A stretch of DNA of 64,000 nucleotides from Sycobia sp. Sy_11 (GCA_018907035.1 JACCIC010000094.1:124001-188000); one strand, 5' to 3'; positions 24,350 to 39,342 are shown, counted from the first letter of the stretch. The notes: generated from the letters alone by a model not told the origin. Made by a program: numbers and translations.

Positions 24350-27080
24350 TATGTATGCATACCTTGATATTATTTACTTCGGATACATGCATCGCAGTAA
24401 CAAATTGTGAATGAGCAGATTCGTTATTTGTAATATTTCGCGTAACACTAACAGCTTGTATATAATTATTATTTACATTTAGATTCTGCTCTATAGCGTT
24501 TGAATAATATTAAGCAATCTGTCTTTCCATTTTGCACGCAAAACATTTTAGTACATCTGTACTTGGATATATACAATATGTAATGCCTTCTAATGAAATT
24601 CAAATAATTCTGAAAGCTTCTTAACATCTTCTAACATCTTCTGTGTTTATGAATGTTTATCTTCGTAAAATAAATACATATTCATATCTCTCTTTCGCTA
24701 TGGTCACTTTAACTGCAGTTATAGGTACACCACGCTTAATATTGTAATTGTCTATGTTATTGTCGCTAACATGATAAGTTATTGGCCATGTAACATTAAA
24801 TATTATAAATATTTGATATATTATAGTCAGTGGTTGAATTGTCATCTTTGAGCTTATTTGAAGGTGCAGATACTGTTCTATTAGATTATTGATTCTTCGA
24901 CACTTTAGATACACGTAATATATTCTTAGGATGCACAATATCACTCACTGTCATTGCATAGTCATTTAATATTAGTTCCCCCATAATTAGACCTTGCTCT
25001 ATTTTTGGAAATTGATTTAACTGAGTAGCTGCTAAATAACTCATAGAACAATTAGCACTGTTAAAACGTTGCGATTTTGTTGTTTGTATTTTAACGCAAC
25101 AAACTGATAGTTTTTGGTTAGAAAAGCCATTGAAAAACTACTCTTATGATTTTGAAACTGTAATTAGTTACACCAGCGTGGCTATTAGACCCTACTTTCT
25201 AGACATTGTTAACAAGCGAGCCGCAGTAGTTCAGTGAATTTGTAAACATGTGTTCACTCTTGGAAGGCTACCTCGAAACTACCTCGAAACTTCCTCAAAA
25301 CTATTATAGCGTTATTATGTATTATAGGAATCTTATAACGTCAAGTTTTATATATTCGCTTTTTAAAAATAATTAAAATTTAAATATTTAACATGTCTAC
25401 ATCAAGTTAAAGATTAAACATTTAAGTATTTATTTTATCCATTTTATTGTCTTGATGTATAATTTCCTAGTCATCTACACAGTCATAATTAATAAAAGAG
25501 ATAATCAATACAGCAATATTAAAAGATCCTTTATGAAAATAAATATATTAGATATTTGTAAATTGTAATGGATAAATTCTAACGGATAACTCTTTAATAA
25601 ATATAATAATGCAATTGCAATAACTATTTTAGTATAATAATTATTATATCACTATCATATTTTGATACTGTCCGAAACGAATAATATTTAATTTAATATA
25701 TAAAATATACGAATATACTAGAAATCCTAATTTAGCAGAATACATGAAAGATAATCACAGTTAATACTTGTATAACTCAGTGTATATAATAAAAAGTTGA
25801 AATATGAACTCGCGGCAACAGGAAAAAAATAACAGAGGCACAGAGTGAAGCTAAAATACGAAGTATAAGAGAAAAAGCAATAATGTGGGAAACAACCTGG
25901 CTGGGTTCTCATATATCACTGATAAAGCGGTCTGGCTTTTCTCTACTTACTGGACCCTATGTATCCGAGACGAAATTCAATTATAAAATTCTGAGTATCC
26001 AGAGTTCTCTCCTCTGCATACATATACAATGTGAGTAGGGTAGAAACACGCTTAATTCACCTGTGGCTTGTGCGCATCTTTTCTCCTACTCTGCCTCCCT
26101 TCTCCCCCGTTCTTCTTTTCAAATCGCCCTCGTTCGTTCTGTATTCAAGACCTGTCCGCTCGGGCTCTGCGCGCTTTTTCTGTTTTTCGTTCTATTTTAT
26201 TCGCAATTAAGCGATGGAAACTCAAAATCGGGCGCATTTAAAACGTATTATCGAGGACTAAGAAATAAACTGGAGTGGTCGGCCTTTTCTAGTTGAATAA
26301 TCTATATATAAAAAAGCTGTTTGATATATGCGAATTATAGTAATGTCGTCATTTTGGAGACTTAAAAATAAAAAATTGCTTCTGAATTAATTTTTTATTA
26401 ATTTAGCTTTTTTAATTTAGCGTTTACATTTAATCGTGCATTCTGTTTTCCCGTAATAATATTTTATTATATTTTTACCTCCATAAATTACGAAACGCTA
26501 AGATATTTTACTAGACAATGCTTCTATCAAGACATAAATATGTTTAGTAATCAAATTAAGTAGACGATTAATCAGAATTATCTTTTGATAAATGTCTAAG
26601 ATCGTTCAATTTTTCATATAATTGTTTCTGATGATCATCGTATTCTATGCAGATGTTCTTCAATTAGTAGGAACTTTATGTTATTAAAATGAATTATATG
26701 AATATTTTTTTTCATGCAATTAAATTTAATTTTAATTTTTATATGATTTAGGGCTTTTATTACGCCTTTAGATACTACATATTTTACTTCTAATTAAAAT
26801 GATAAAATATTCTATGTTATCACTGAATTCAATGAAGCGTATACACGCCGAACAAGATCTAATTAACTAACATCAGATTTACTAACATAATCCGCTCAAT
26901 GATCTTGACATTTAATTATTGAATGAATTTAATATTAAAAGTAAGCATTAAAGATAGAATTCTAAGAGAAAGCAGTTAAATGTCATGTGCTGACGCTTTA
27001 ACGATAATTTAGTCCTTTAATAATTGAAAAATAATCTTATCCTTCTATATATTTTTATATAAATGTGTATATATGAATTG
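24350..27080. other. AT-rich sequence without a recognised gene
   Basis: A GC-richer patch at about 25980-26290 has a 77-codon plus-strand frame rich in Ser, Leu and Phe. It matches no known family and has no start context or splice pattern that supports it, so it is not called. Confidence 0.5.
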
Positions 27081-27089
27081 GTGGGAATG

Positions 27090-27939
27090 AATGGTTATAG
27101 GTAATTTATTAAAACACAACAATTTCGTGAAAATAAGAAGTCAAACAAATCTTGCTTGGGTGGAAAAAACCCTCACGGTTTTGAGGGAAAAGCCTAAGCA
27201 AGCTTACGAATCTTAAACTTTATTAATCAATTATAATGTATACTTACAAAATATATAAACTAAAATGTAACTAATGTAGACTTAATTTCTAAATAGATAT
27301 ATTTAATGCTAATAGAAAGCTCTTTTACCAAGTATGTAATTAATATTAAATGCGGTTCGGTCCCGGCAATGATCGCCTCTGCCTTGCTTTGCTGCGCCAA
27401 GTGAACGCTGGAGAACTTTCAGGGGGTATCGCTGTCCCCAGGTGCAGGTAGTGGTATGGCAAAATTTGTTATGTCACGGAGATCCAATGTGGCAGGTACG
27501 GGCGCAGCCCTCACGCCGCAAGCATCAACAGATAGCAAAAGGGTTCATCCGAAAACCTCAGGATAAAGTCACTCACACGCACACATATAATGTAGGCACT
27601 GTTATACAATAATAAAAATGTCAACGCAACGAGTAATTTATACTAGATGGTAAACAATGAGCGATCGACAAGCGAAAAGTTAGTGACAAATCAACCAAAA
27701 CTGCACGAAGTCAAGTGTGATCTGATCTATCGCGAAGTCGCGTGTTCATTGTTCTCCGGACTTTCAGAGGGTCTGCACATGCGCGTGTATGCGCTTTGTT
27801 TCTTCAGCATTTCTCTTTTAAATAAGCATGGCAATCGCAGCAACAGCAGGAACGAAATTCCGAATATCGAAATACACATGTATCCAATAAGGTATATGTA
27901 TAGTTATACTATACGAGATGTGTATATACTTCGCAAACA
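27090..27939 (-). mobile_element. Probable LTR of a deleted BEL/Pao element
   Basis: On the minus strand a GC-rich purine-containing tract (CGGGCGGAT) is followed by TGTTTGCG at 27939. This is the same junction type as in the BEL/Pao element at 34086, where GGCGGGCGGAA is followed by TGTTCGC. The far end of the LTR is not resolved; the stretch down to about 27090 has the mixed base composition of the rest of the LTR. Confidence 0.45.
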
Positions 27940-29405
27940 ATCCGCCCGATTTTGGCATGCTGTACGCCGCTTTACTCGTTGGAATATCATCCGTTTATAA
28001 ATAATTGATTGAATTAGACGCTTGCTACCTAAAATGCATACTTGGCGTGTTAAAATACTGTTTGTAAGTGTGGGTCCACCGTCAAGAGATAAATGATGCG
28101 CCTGACGAACGATTAAGCGACTAACAGCCGAAGAATGGGGTAGGATGGGACGATTTTTCGGATCAGCCGATAAACTCGGAATAGCGAGACGTCCGCCGAC
28201 GTGTAATATACCGTCTTCATCCAACAGTGGATAAAGTTTCGACAGCTTATTACGTTTAGGCAGTATTTTGCCGTTTTTTAGTGTAGCTAGTACAGTCAGT
28301 TGTATAGTGAGTTTTTTGGTGGTTAGAAACAGCGGAGCCGTATTCAAGTTGCTTTTGCGTCTTCACAAAATAAGAAATAGGCATAAACAGTATGCCACTA
28401 CACAAAGCAGTCGTGTATACGACGAGAACCTTGTCAATATTTCTGGTTCAGCGAGAGAAACACGTGAATGCAGAGTTTGTGCGTTTGCAGTCGCTCTAGG
28501 CCAACCGTTCGGGAGCAGCGAGAGCCATTTCGGTCCGTGCCACTTTAAACTATTAGATTTAAGGTCAGAGGATTTAGTTCCGCGCGTGGCTAGATCCGCC
28601 GGATTTTCACTAGTGCGTACATGGGACCATATAGCAGAAGGTAATTCGGTTTGTATAAACGAAACACGGTTGGCTACAAAGGTTTTCCAGGACGGAGGAT
28701 GTTTACGAAGCCACATTAAAACTACCTGACTGCCAGACCAAGCAAATACAGGAAAATTTGTTAAAAAATCTAGTTTTTCTAGATGACTTAAAAGTTTTAC
28801 GAGAAGTACCGCGCCGCATAACTCTAAATTGGGTATGTTTACTATTTTTATAGATCCTACCTTCGTTTTTGCAGCCAAAAGCATCACGCAGATACTACCA
28901 TCATTCTCCGTGACTCGGAGATAGATAGCAGCTGCGTATGCACGCGAAGAGGCATCAGAAAATTCGTGTAACTCATATGATTTTCGAGAGGATGTACACA
29001 ACCATCGATCGACCGATATATTTGATACGATATTAAATAAATGACAGTACTCGAACCAACGGTCGCGAAAGGTGGCAGGCAATAGGGAGTCCTAATCGCA
29101 CATCAATATCCACAAATCTTGCATTAGAAGTTTTGTAAAAATTGTTATTGGGGAAAGCCACCCAAGGGGGTCGAATAAACGTGCTATATTCGATAAAAAC
29201 GCACTTCGATGATGCTCTAGCCAACGTATGAAATCGTCCCGTGGTTTTCAATGAAGACCCAATGTTTTTATTGAACTATCGTTATCAATGGTTTTTTCAA
29301 TATTTAAAGATTTCCTGATTTGCTCTGGAAATAACTCATCGTGATTTGCGACCCATTTGTCAAGCTCAAAGATAGGAAACCGAAGAAGCATTTGTGAAAT
29401 TTTGC
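27940..29405 (-). pseudogene. BEL/Pao pol fragment with integrase core deleted
   Basis: Minus-strand pieces run from the RT connection region (ELDKWVANHDELFPEQIRKS; ARLFDPLGWLSP) through RNase H (LHEFSDASSRAYAAAIYLRV; IPNLELCGAVLLVKLL), the ENPADLATRG block, the DEDGILHVGGRLA linker and the start of the integrase zinc-binding domain (LIVRQAHHLSLDGGPT). At about 28000 the integrase stops and the polypurine tract and LTR follow within 70 bases, so the whole catalytic core has been lost. Frameshifts separate the blocks. The 5' side is cut off near 29405. Confidence 0.85.
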
Positions 29406-29539
29406 TTCAAACACACGAAACTCAATTTTGCGTCCAATTGATAGTGATAAGAAAAAATAAATCTATTTAAAAAAGGTGATGATGTATTAAGAATAGATAA
29501 GACTCAGTGAAACTGAAATGAATTTATATCATGCATTAA

Positions 29540-29690
29540 TTAAATAACAACTAGAATGGACTGGAAGACACTGGAAGAAAATGTACTTACACACAAAGCA
29601 AAAGAGGTTTACGATACAATGAAAACACTTGCCTGGAAGCTGCTACTACACTCGCCATATTCAACGAAGTCGAAAATTAGGTAGCTGTTT
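29540..29690 (+). pseudogene. Possible mariner transposase scrap
   Basis: VYDTMKTLAWKLLLHSPYST resembles the mariner stretch around LETLxWEVLPHPPYSPD that precedes the third catalytic Asp. The similarity is short and no terminal repeats are seen. Confidence 0.35.
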
Positions 29691-29699
29691 GGTTTCCTT

Positions 29700-32600
29700 T
29701 AAAATACAAACAATTTCATTGGCATTGTATCCAGAAATTGCCAGAAAGATGATCAAAACTTTGAAAAAACAATGATCAATACTTTGAATAAACTTTTCTT
29801 CACTTTCCCATTAAAATCAATGTTTTATTTTCACAAAGAAGCTTACTTCATCTGGTATTTTTTAAATTAATCATTTTTTTCTGACAGAAATGAGCTTTAC
29901 TCCATATAATAACTATAGAATCTGTTGGATTATGAAGAGATATTGGTATATAAAGCCATGTCCTCGTACGAGTTTCCAATGCTGCCATCAGATAGAGCGA
30001 TTTCAAAGCTGCAATTGTCCGTAATGCGGAATTATATCATTTAAGCCAGGCTGCCCGAGTTTTTTTTCGCTTTGGAAGATCAATACCAGTGACTTAGTCT
30101 TGTAGTTAAAAGTTTATATACTATAGGCATTGAGTGATAATAGTTCAGACAGCGTAGGGAGTAGCAGGGTGTCGTTGCTATGGGAACGTGGCCACTGTAT
30201 CACCGCATCAGTGAATAAAATCGTGATGGATCTATGTCGGTATGCGTTTGCCTAAAGTACAACGAACTATAGTATCGTATATGATATGCGAAAGTATGGA
30301 AAGAAAAAGGAGTTTAAATGACGAACAGCAGCGATAAACAGGGGGGGGGGCGAAGTAGGTTCAAGGTCAGGCGCTATCCACAGTGGAATCGCTACATCTA
30401 ATACCAGTTTATTTGGAAGCAAACATATAGCAAAGTTAAATAATATAAAAAATATGTTCTGAAGTAAAGGTATCTAAAATATATTTTTATTCGAACTGAT
30501 TTTTCATTTAATAACAAAGGATTTTTATGTATTATGATAATAATTCATTAAACATATTTATAATAATTTTAGTTTATATTTGCATTTGTTCTAGATGATG
30601 GGTCACTTGTAATTTCCCATATAACAAATATAAATACTGGAATTACACACATAGAAATTATGAGGTCATAATCTCAAGAAATCAAATGTTATTCTTCAAT
30701 ATTTTGTATTTCCATTATAATACACATTATGCTTAACACTTTTTTCTGGATTTCTTGTACATATAGTTAGAGGATTTAATAATTATTTTATTACACAGAG
30801 ACGTTAATATCTATTTTATTCATTCATAATAGACTAAATTGAATATGTTAAAATACGTCACAATAATTTTGTTTTATATCTTTATATTTGCCGCTACGTC
30901 TGTAAAAGAGAACAGGTAAATCTTTATGTTTACTTTTAATTTATTGAAAACATAAATTCATTATATGTTAGATTTTTATTGTTATCAAAGATATAATAAT
31001 TATAAAATACAATTATAATTCAAATTTCTGAAGAATATGATTTTAATTAGCAATATTTAATGGAATATTAAAATCCAAGCTAAAATGCACATAATTATTA
31101 TTCAGTCATGTATAAAATAATATTAAGTTGCAAAATTCTATAAAATAAAATGTAAATTAAATAAATTGGAATTTCTTTGCTGCCAAGAAATTAAATAGAA
31201 CAAATTCTGAATCAATTGGAAAACTAATGAAGCACTACTTTTTCTATGGGTCTTGAATATTTATTATTAATTACATAACTTCACTAAAAAAGAAACTAAC
31301 AAATTATTATAGTAGCAAAACCATCTATACATTACTCTACGGTTTTTTATCGTCCCCAACTTCAAATCGTTCTAATTTTTCATAATTTGAAAATATAGCT
31401 ATAATAATGCAATAACTCATATATCATTGATACTGTGATTGATTTCATAATCACTAAATCACATAAACATTTGTAATTTAAGCCGTATGAACGTGATAAT
31501 TCCATAATTTTTAATTCCTAATTTTCGATAAATCAATTAAATAGACTATTTGACAGAGTTTTACAAATTCCGTTACTTGTTCTGAATATTAAAATTTTTC
31601 ATGAAATTTCTGATGCCGGTTTATATCAGAGTAAATTAATAGGTTTTACTAACAATTTGAAATCTGGTACATATAAATCATATAAGAGTTTAGCACGTAT
31701 CTGTTCATTGTCTAAATGTATATTTGTCCAGCATCTTATACCAATAGCTAAAAATAATATAATCCTACTTGCAAATAGTATTTTTCGATACATATGTGGT
31801 AGGCGAACTTTTAATTGATTACAAAGATCGAACAGGTTGAAAACCAATTATCACAGACGTATGAAACTATAATTTTTACAACGAGAGCTAAAGCATATGT
31901 TAGAGCTGTGACTTTTTTAAAATTGGAATGCTATAAAATACAATCTTCTAATTACAAGTCAATAAATCGTTCCTAAAAACTGAAAGATAACATTCACTAC
32001 TTCAGTTTTTTCAGATTCTTCAATAGTAAAATTACAGTAATATCTAAATACTTAAAAAGTTTGATCTAAATAAAAGTCTTTAACGGATCATCAGGATGAT
32101 TTAATCGTATCTTCTGTTCCTTTGTGCAGATGCCTAAAGTCTTGCTTGATATCCAAAGTCTCGAGCCGAATTTAGTAATTTATATTTGCAATTTTCATTA
32201 TTTTCACAGTTTTTGTGAAACTATGTGTCTAGATTTCTCAAATTATACGTCGACTTTTCAAAAAATTCAATAATACAAAATTTGTTAAGTTCCTGGTAAA
32301 AGTATGCATTCGGACAAAATCAATTTGTAAATCCATTAAAAACCGGAAAGTACTCCAGAAACTTGTAATTTTTTACATTATTTAAGATGTTCATATTATA
32401 TATGATTTCCATGATCATCATTTGCATGAAATATACAAGATATTTGTATTTCTTTGGAATCTTAGCGTTAAATTTATAGCTTTTACATTCGTAAGCATAA
32501 CTTAGTTATTAAAATATAATAGGCACGTTATATACAAAAATGATATATCCTAGATATGTTTTGTTTTTATAAATACTTTGTAGCCAGTTTTATAATCTGG

Positions 32601-33166
32601 ATGCATATTTTTTTACGAGAGATAGTATAATGTAACGGTATTGTATACTAAAATACCTTTAAATTGGATCGCATAAACAGATGAATAAGAATTCTATATT
32701 TTTGAGTTTAAATTATAATTATGTTATTCAAAATTCTCAATTATTATTGCAAAGTTTGTAAATTTCAGTTCAAATTGTATTTTATAAATTTTCTATTTAG
32801 AATTTAATGGTTTACGATTCAGTTACATTTTATATTTCAAATTAATGGAAATTGCAATGATAGAATTGTCATGAATAGAATTCGATATATTTGTTAACTA
32901 TTGAAAATAGAAAAAGATAGAATATATTAAAAACATTTATGTTTAATTATGTCGATTGGTATTATTTGCGTATAATCTGCTTGCTGGAAAAAAAATTACA
33001 AAATATGGTGGATACGGACTAAGTACGATTAATGAGGAAACCATATTGATCAGGTACAACTATCTAAAATTATATTACAGAAATTGATTTCTAATAGTAT
33101 ATCAGTAAATTTTTAAAAGAATTTATAAAATATAAAGTGGAAAAAAGAATTTATTGTTTTAACTTG
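29700..33166. other. AT-rich sequence around the RNase T2 signal exon
   Basis: Apart from the exon at 30845-30915 no gene, element or RNA was recognised. Most of this lies in the first intron of the plus-strand RNase T2 gene. Confidence 0.5.
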
Positions 33167-34086
33167 TGTTCAATTTCGTACGTAATAAATAAAAAAATAA
33201 ATTAATTAATAATACTCTTACCTTTAATAAAATTCATAAATAACTAACACTGAAACGCAGTTTAATAATCATAAAATATTATTTTAAATCGCTCGTTTAT
33301 TTTTAATTTAACACTAATTAACTTAAACGTGGATCGCTGCAATACAATGTGGCACAATTGTCTCGCACAAACCTTATAAACACAGATCAGTTGGTGACAC
33401 TCGCCTCCAGTGACGCCCACGCAGTCGAATAGGAAGGTATTGCATAAGACCTAGGCGCAACACAGGTCCGACGTCTCGGAACTACACTGCGATGTGCCGA
33501 TGTTGCCGATCAGAGGGCAGTGAGAAGTTGCAATACCCCAGAGGCAGCGTACGTCCTCCAATAGCGCAGCAGGTAATCCAGTCGCTATTCCTTTGAATCT
33601 ATGTCGCTGTATAAGCAAGGATCATTTAAGAACACGCCTCATGCTAGATTATACAAGGCACTATCACACAAAAACATACACGCACGCAGAGAGAATATTT
33701 AGAAAGAAAGCGGGAGAACTCGAATCGGCCAGAACTAGCTGTATGTACACGAGTATGCAGATCGAGAGTGAAAACGGCATTGAGCACGTCTCCCAATTTT
33801 CCGGAAGAAAAGGTGGAAGAAATATATTTCTCCTCCTTATGTGCGACTATAACTATGGAGAGGGCCAATGTGTTTAAAGAGAGAAAGTGTTTAAAGGAAA
33901 CGACATAAAGTCCGCGCGGATTTCCGCGCATGGGCCCCTTTTCACATCGTCTTGGTAGTACTTGAGGAGGTTCGGCATGCCCCGCCCCCACATGGTGCAG
34001 CACATCTGCGTTTTGGAGTACCGTACGGAGCTGCCCAAACACAATAGGATTATTGAGGATATATAAATATATAAATTGTGCGAACA
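33167..34086 (-). repeat. 3' LTR of the nested BEL/Pao element
   Basis: On the minus strand it begins TGTTCGCACAATTTATATA directly after the purine-rich GAAGGCGGGCGGAA and ends GAAATTGAACA. It matches 39640-40541 closely, with scattered mismatches and an indel of about ten bases at about 33870-33885. Confidence 0.9.
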
Positions 34087-34117
34087 TTCCGCCCGCCTTC
34101 GTCCTCTGGACGAAACT

Positions 34118-37100
34118 CTACGCATCTTCTTTATTTTTGTTGCAATCGAAATTCAAAGGTGCAATACATGCAATGTGACGTCGAAGTATATTGGTGGCCA
34201 TCTTTATGGTGACATCTCGTACAAGCCCATCTGCACCTGGATCGATTTCTAATATACGTCCTAAGGGCCATTTCAACGGGGGATATCTATTGTCCTTTGA
34301 TAAAACTAATTGTCCCACGGTAAAATTAAGCGTTGGTTCTCGCCACTTGCCTCTTTCCTGTAATTGTAAGATATACTCGTTTGACCAGCGCTTCCAGAAC
34401 TGGTTCCGTATGCGCTGTAGGAGCTGAAAACGGTCGAGTCTATTTTCCGAGACTAATGGTGGCTCCTCATCTGGAACTATACCTGAAGCCGTGCCTATAA
34501 GGAAGTGGGATGGCGTCAATACCTGTAAATCATCCGGATGCGACGAGAACTGATATAGAGGCCGCGACTTTCGACAGCATTCGATCTCCGCCAAGACTGT
34601 CGAAAACTCCTCAAATGTCAGTGTATGTTCTCCAATCATCTTTTTCAACAAGGTTTTCGTAGACTTTACACTGGCTTCCCACGAACCTCCATAATGTGGC
34701 GTAGTGGGAGGTATAAAATTCCATGAAGTTCCATCATTAACAAGTAGTCCTGAAACTTCCTGATAAAATGTTGATGCAGCCATAAACATGGCTCAGAGTT
34801 CAGCGTTCACGCCTCTATACGTTGTCGCATTATCGCTGTAAAGCTGTTTACAGAGGCCTCTTTGGCTAACAAAACGTCGGAACGCAGCGATAAATGTAGC
34901 CGTCGTCAAATCGCTTACAAGCTCTAAATAGCCTTGGTCGCAAAACAAATCAAAAGAGCAATATAGCGTGAAGTGCGTACCTGAAAAGGCCCAGCGTAAT
35001 CCGTACCTGTACTTGTGAAAGGACGAGCGGGGATTACATGCACCGCGGGTAGATCACCCATGAGCTGCCGAGCTCATCGCGGTTTCTGTCTTTGGCACGT
35101 TACGCATTTATGTATCGATGATTTGACTACGGACCGCATTCCTACAATCCAAACAAAACGCAATAAAGTACTCATTGTAAGAGTTGGTCCACCATGCAGC
35201 GCGTAAAGGTGTGCGAATTGTACAAATAAACGACTAAGAGAAGACCATCGAGATAATATCGGCGGATGCTACACATGCCTTGGTAACTCGGTATTACTTA
35301 AGCGACCACCTACGCGCAAGATACAGGCATCGTCGACTAGAGGTCTTAGTTTGCTCAACGGACAGACTGTGTTTCGCCAGTGATTTGTCTGTTTTTAGTA
35401 GGTCGATCTCTTTGAAAATACAAGTTTTTAGTTTGCGTCAGTTTTATCAGAGCAAGTCGCAAATAATTCAACTCAACTGTCGTCAAAATTAGTGGCAAAG
35501 AGTTTTTCCCGGCTTTTCGCCGTCGATTTTACTGTAGGGGCCGTAAGCACCACGCTGTTACACGGGTTAGCCGAGTGAGACTGGAAAATTTTGTCAGGAG
35601 TACTGGCTCGTCACTACCTGATCAAGTATACAGAGATTGCAAAGTTGTTGGTGTCTGGGGCCAGATTTCAGATGTAGAGGCGAGCCACGATGGTCCATGT
35701 CACCATAGCTTATTTACGCGCAATTCCGCGGGCGTCGCACCGCGCGTAGTTAGGTCTGCTGGGTTGTGCTTTGTGGGGACGTGTGCCCATGTAGCTGAAG
35801 GCAATTCCGTTTGTATCAACGATAGGCGGTTAGCCATGAATGTTTGCCAATGATACGGATGTTTCTTAAGCCACATAAGCACGATTTAGCTGTCCGACCA
35901 CAGGCGAACCTGCACGTTTTCCAAGAATTTTAATTTTTTTAAGTGGCTCACGAGCTTCACAACAAGGGTAGCCCCGCAGAGTTCTAATTTAGGTACGCTT
36001 ACCGTCTTTACTGGGGCAACTTTCGACTTAGTATTTAGCAACGATACGCGAAAATTGCTATTTCCGATGTTGATTCGTAAATAAACGACCGCTGCGTATG
36101 CGCGAGAAGTGGCATCGGAGAACCCGTGAATTTCAATCAGTTGGTGTTGCGATAGCCCGAGCCAACGAGTTATTGACAATGAAGGGAGCGCGGATAGCGA
36201 CTGACAATAAAGCTGCCATTTCTCGCAAACTTCAACGGATAACGGTTCGTCCCATTCGCATTTCTCTATCCACTTATCTTGCATGAAGATTTTGGCGATT
36301 ACGGTAATGGGAGAAAGCCAACCTAAAGCGTCAAACAATTTTGCGATTTCTGAGTATATTAATTTTTTAGTTAGCCCTTTCGAGCTATCAAGGAGGCCCT
36401 CCGAGTTAAAACTAAAATTATCTAACGCGGGATTCCAACGTACTCCGAGCGCTTTCACCGCATTATCACTATCGATAATTTTAGGTACGTTGTTATCGGT
36501 TGATTGCATACATGCGGGTAGTAAATCCGAATGATTTGCCGACCATTTTGCTAACTCGAAGCCAGCAGAATTAAATATTTCGACTAGTTCGTCTCTTATA
36601 CGTATCGCAGATTCAAGTTCATCTGCACTAGCATACGTATAGTCAACATAAGTATTCGATTCCAAAAAACTCGCTCCGATCGGAAAACGCGCTCTTTCCT
36701 CGCATGCCAAATCCAATAAAGAGCGTATTGCTAGATACGGCGCACATGCGGTACCGTATGTGACCGTCGATAGTCGGTAATCAGTAGGCGGTATGTCCGG
36801 TGATGGGTACCATAAGATTCGTTGCAGGTCCTGATCCTCGCGCGCGACCCGTATCTGCCTGACCATTTTGACAATATCCGCCGTGAACGCGTAACAATAT
36901 CGGACCAGTTTAATAAAATAAGCGACAAATTCTTTTGCAGCGGCGGTACTGCCATAAGAAAGTCTTTTAGGCGATAATTTTCACGCGTTTGACGAGAGGT
37001 ATCGAAAACTACACGAATTCTTCGATTTTCAGTTGTACCCGAGATAACACCATGGTGAGGGAGATACCATGCACGCTCGCTATCAATGCCTGTCGCCGGA

Positions 37101-39342
37101 ACAGGTGTCATGTGGCCAAGCTTACTGTAGGCTTCGATAAATTCAGTATATTCACGGGCTAAATTGCAATCGTGCGAAAACCGTTGGTGTTGTTGCTTAA
37201 GCGATGCTAACGCTATTTTTCTCGTCTCGGCAGCCACGCGCGGGAGCTCAGCCATGAGGGGGAGTCGAACCTTATAGCCTCCGTCCATGTCGCGCACGTG
37301 ATTTCTCACATGCCTCGTCTTTCGGTTTCATTTTTTTTCTCGGAGCTCGACACCTCCTCCACCGTCTAAAACCATTGAATTAATTCACTTAAGTCGGTAT
37401 TAGTCGCGCATCGCAAGGCCTTAATTGTCGTCTGTCCAGCGCGCACCGCCCGCCTTGACGGTCTCTTACTCGTGGGTCCCGAGATAATCCAGCCGAGTGC
37501 GGTATTTTGGGCAACTAAAAGATTATCGGTAAAAGTTCGTAGAAGCTGACCGTAAACATCAGCACCTATCAACAGGTCGACTCAATTAGTCAGGTGGAAT
37601 TCCGGATCCGCAAGTAACACATTTTGAATTGCCCGAGATCAAGTTCGACAACGTTTCGAGATGGTAATTCCGATGTGAGCCGCGGCAATACAAATGTAGA
37701 AATGTCTATATTGAAGTCCGAATCTATCTGCGATTGTATGGTGAACGAAGTGGCGTGCTTGACTATGCCAGCTTTACAGCCTCCAGCTCCACTTAGGTTA
37801 GTTTCAACACGATCTCTTTGCAGGCCAAGGAGCTAAACGAGCGATTCCGAAACGAACGTGGCTTCCAATCCTTAGTCCAAGAGTGCGCGTACGCGAGTCT
37901 GAGTTCCGCGTGGCCCGAGAACGGTAACCTGCGCGGTCGCAAGGAGTATTGAACATTTACTCTTACATGCGCTTGACGTGCAAGTATTTACGGAAACATT
38001 ACTGTATACGGTCGATCTAGATAATTGTGATTTAACATTCGACGAGGAAGCTATTCGAGTTTTATTTGGAGTCGATTCTTTAGAAGCACCGCTGTCCTGA
38101 CTCCCGGAGAGTCTGCAATGGAGCAGCGAGTGGTATTTCTCCTTACAAACCTTTGCTCTTATGCTGACCGAGGCAGTTAAAACAGAGTATCAAATGGCGT
38201 ACATCAGACTGTTGATCGTACCCCGTTTTTGCAAGAACGGTCGGGCAGCGCGCAATAAAATGAGTCCCCGTGCAAAGAGAACGGAACTTAGACGGGGCAG
38301 CCGAATGCGACGGCTGAACATGATGGATTCTACTTGTACTAGAATTTAAACTTGGAGAATGACCGGACTTCTTATCATCTCTGTCAGCTTGAATAACAAA
38401 GACTGAGCACGTTTCTCCAAAAAGGCCACTAAATCCACATACTTCGGAAATTGCGAAGCTTCATTCTGTTCGCCGTCGGAGCTTTGGGGAGACATTTAAC
38501 GTTCCTTCGCGATTAAATCCGCTCCCCACGTTTTTCGCGAATAAGACTCCAGATCTAAGCGAGTCTCGAGTGTGTGCAACAGCCACATATCCCAGTATTC
38601 GACTGGCGCACGGAGATCCGTAAGGGCCCGAACGATTCTTTGCATCTCATCAACGAACGAGCGTAACTCCACGGCGGATTCTCTTTTTAAGTGCGGAACG
38701 TTTGAGAGCGAATCGAGTAATTTATTCACCGTTAAACGCGGATTATAAAAACAATCTTTAAGGGCCTTCCAAGTTGACGAGTAATTAATCCCTAGTATCG
38801 CGACGTCTTTTACTAGTTCTGCCGTCGAACGTTTTAAGCAGGATTTCAGATACTGCAATTTTGTTTTATTAGCGATTCGTGGGACATTATGTACGAGCGT
38901 AGTAAACATATCCCCGAAATTATCCGAATCCTCGAACTTGCCCGTAAAGGTTCGCAAGTCTAAGCGCGGCAGTTTCGCTGGACGTTCGCTGTGATCGTTT
39001 CTGTCGCACTCACGGGACCGAGTTCTCCGTTCTTCGTCACGCGGAAGATTAGCAAGCAGCGTAAGGAGATAATCAAGAGTATCCTCGAATTTACGCTGCA
39101 CATCCTGAAAACGATTTTCCTTCACGTAGGAATCATTGACCGACTCATCGCGCATCTCTATATCGGCATGGGTCTTACGCGCTTCCCCCCAAAGTTCCTT
39201 AATAGTTTCTATGCGTGTTTCCATAATAATTCTATTAAGAGTATCTGTCGCTTGCTCTCGCATTTCATTTCCGATTTGATTAATTTCCTAGCTCTGATGC
39301 TTTTGTAAAAGCACGAGTCGTGCGAGAGGTATAGGTGCCATC
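34118..39342 (-). pseudogene. BEL/Pao gag-pol, multiply broken
   Basis: From 39342 downward: gag with an early stop (near 39290) then an open DUF1759-type region (LPRLDLRTFTGKFEDSDNF, TKLQYLKSCLKRSTAELV; 39263-38496); a broken zinc-knuckle region (CFNCLGQH); an aspartic protease whose D-x-G site reads D-stop-G (ALLD...EATFVSE, about 37880); RT with VTYGTACAPYLAIRSLLDLA and TYVDYTYAS, where the YVDD box has become YVDY (about 36640); RNase H (HGFSDATSRAYAAVVYLRI; VPKLELCGATLVVKLVSHL); KHNPADLTTRG; and an integrase C-terminal half with PHYGGSWEASVKSTK, ending at 34118. Frame changes occur near 36750 and between 34790 and 35700. The altered RT box, stops and frameshifts show it is inactive. Confidence 0.85.

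Noticed and set aside
26063..26296. 77-codon plus-strand frame
   Set aside because: Leu/Ser/Phe-rich translation of a pyrimidine-rich stretch with no recognisable domain or gene signals.
35575..35853. Plus-strand frame of 92 codons
   Set aside because: Antisense of the BEL/Pao RNase H-integrase linker (NPAD region) on the minus strand.
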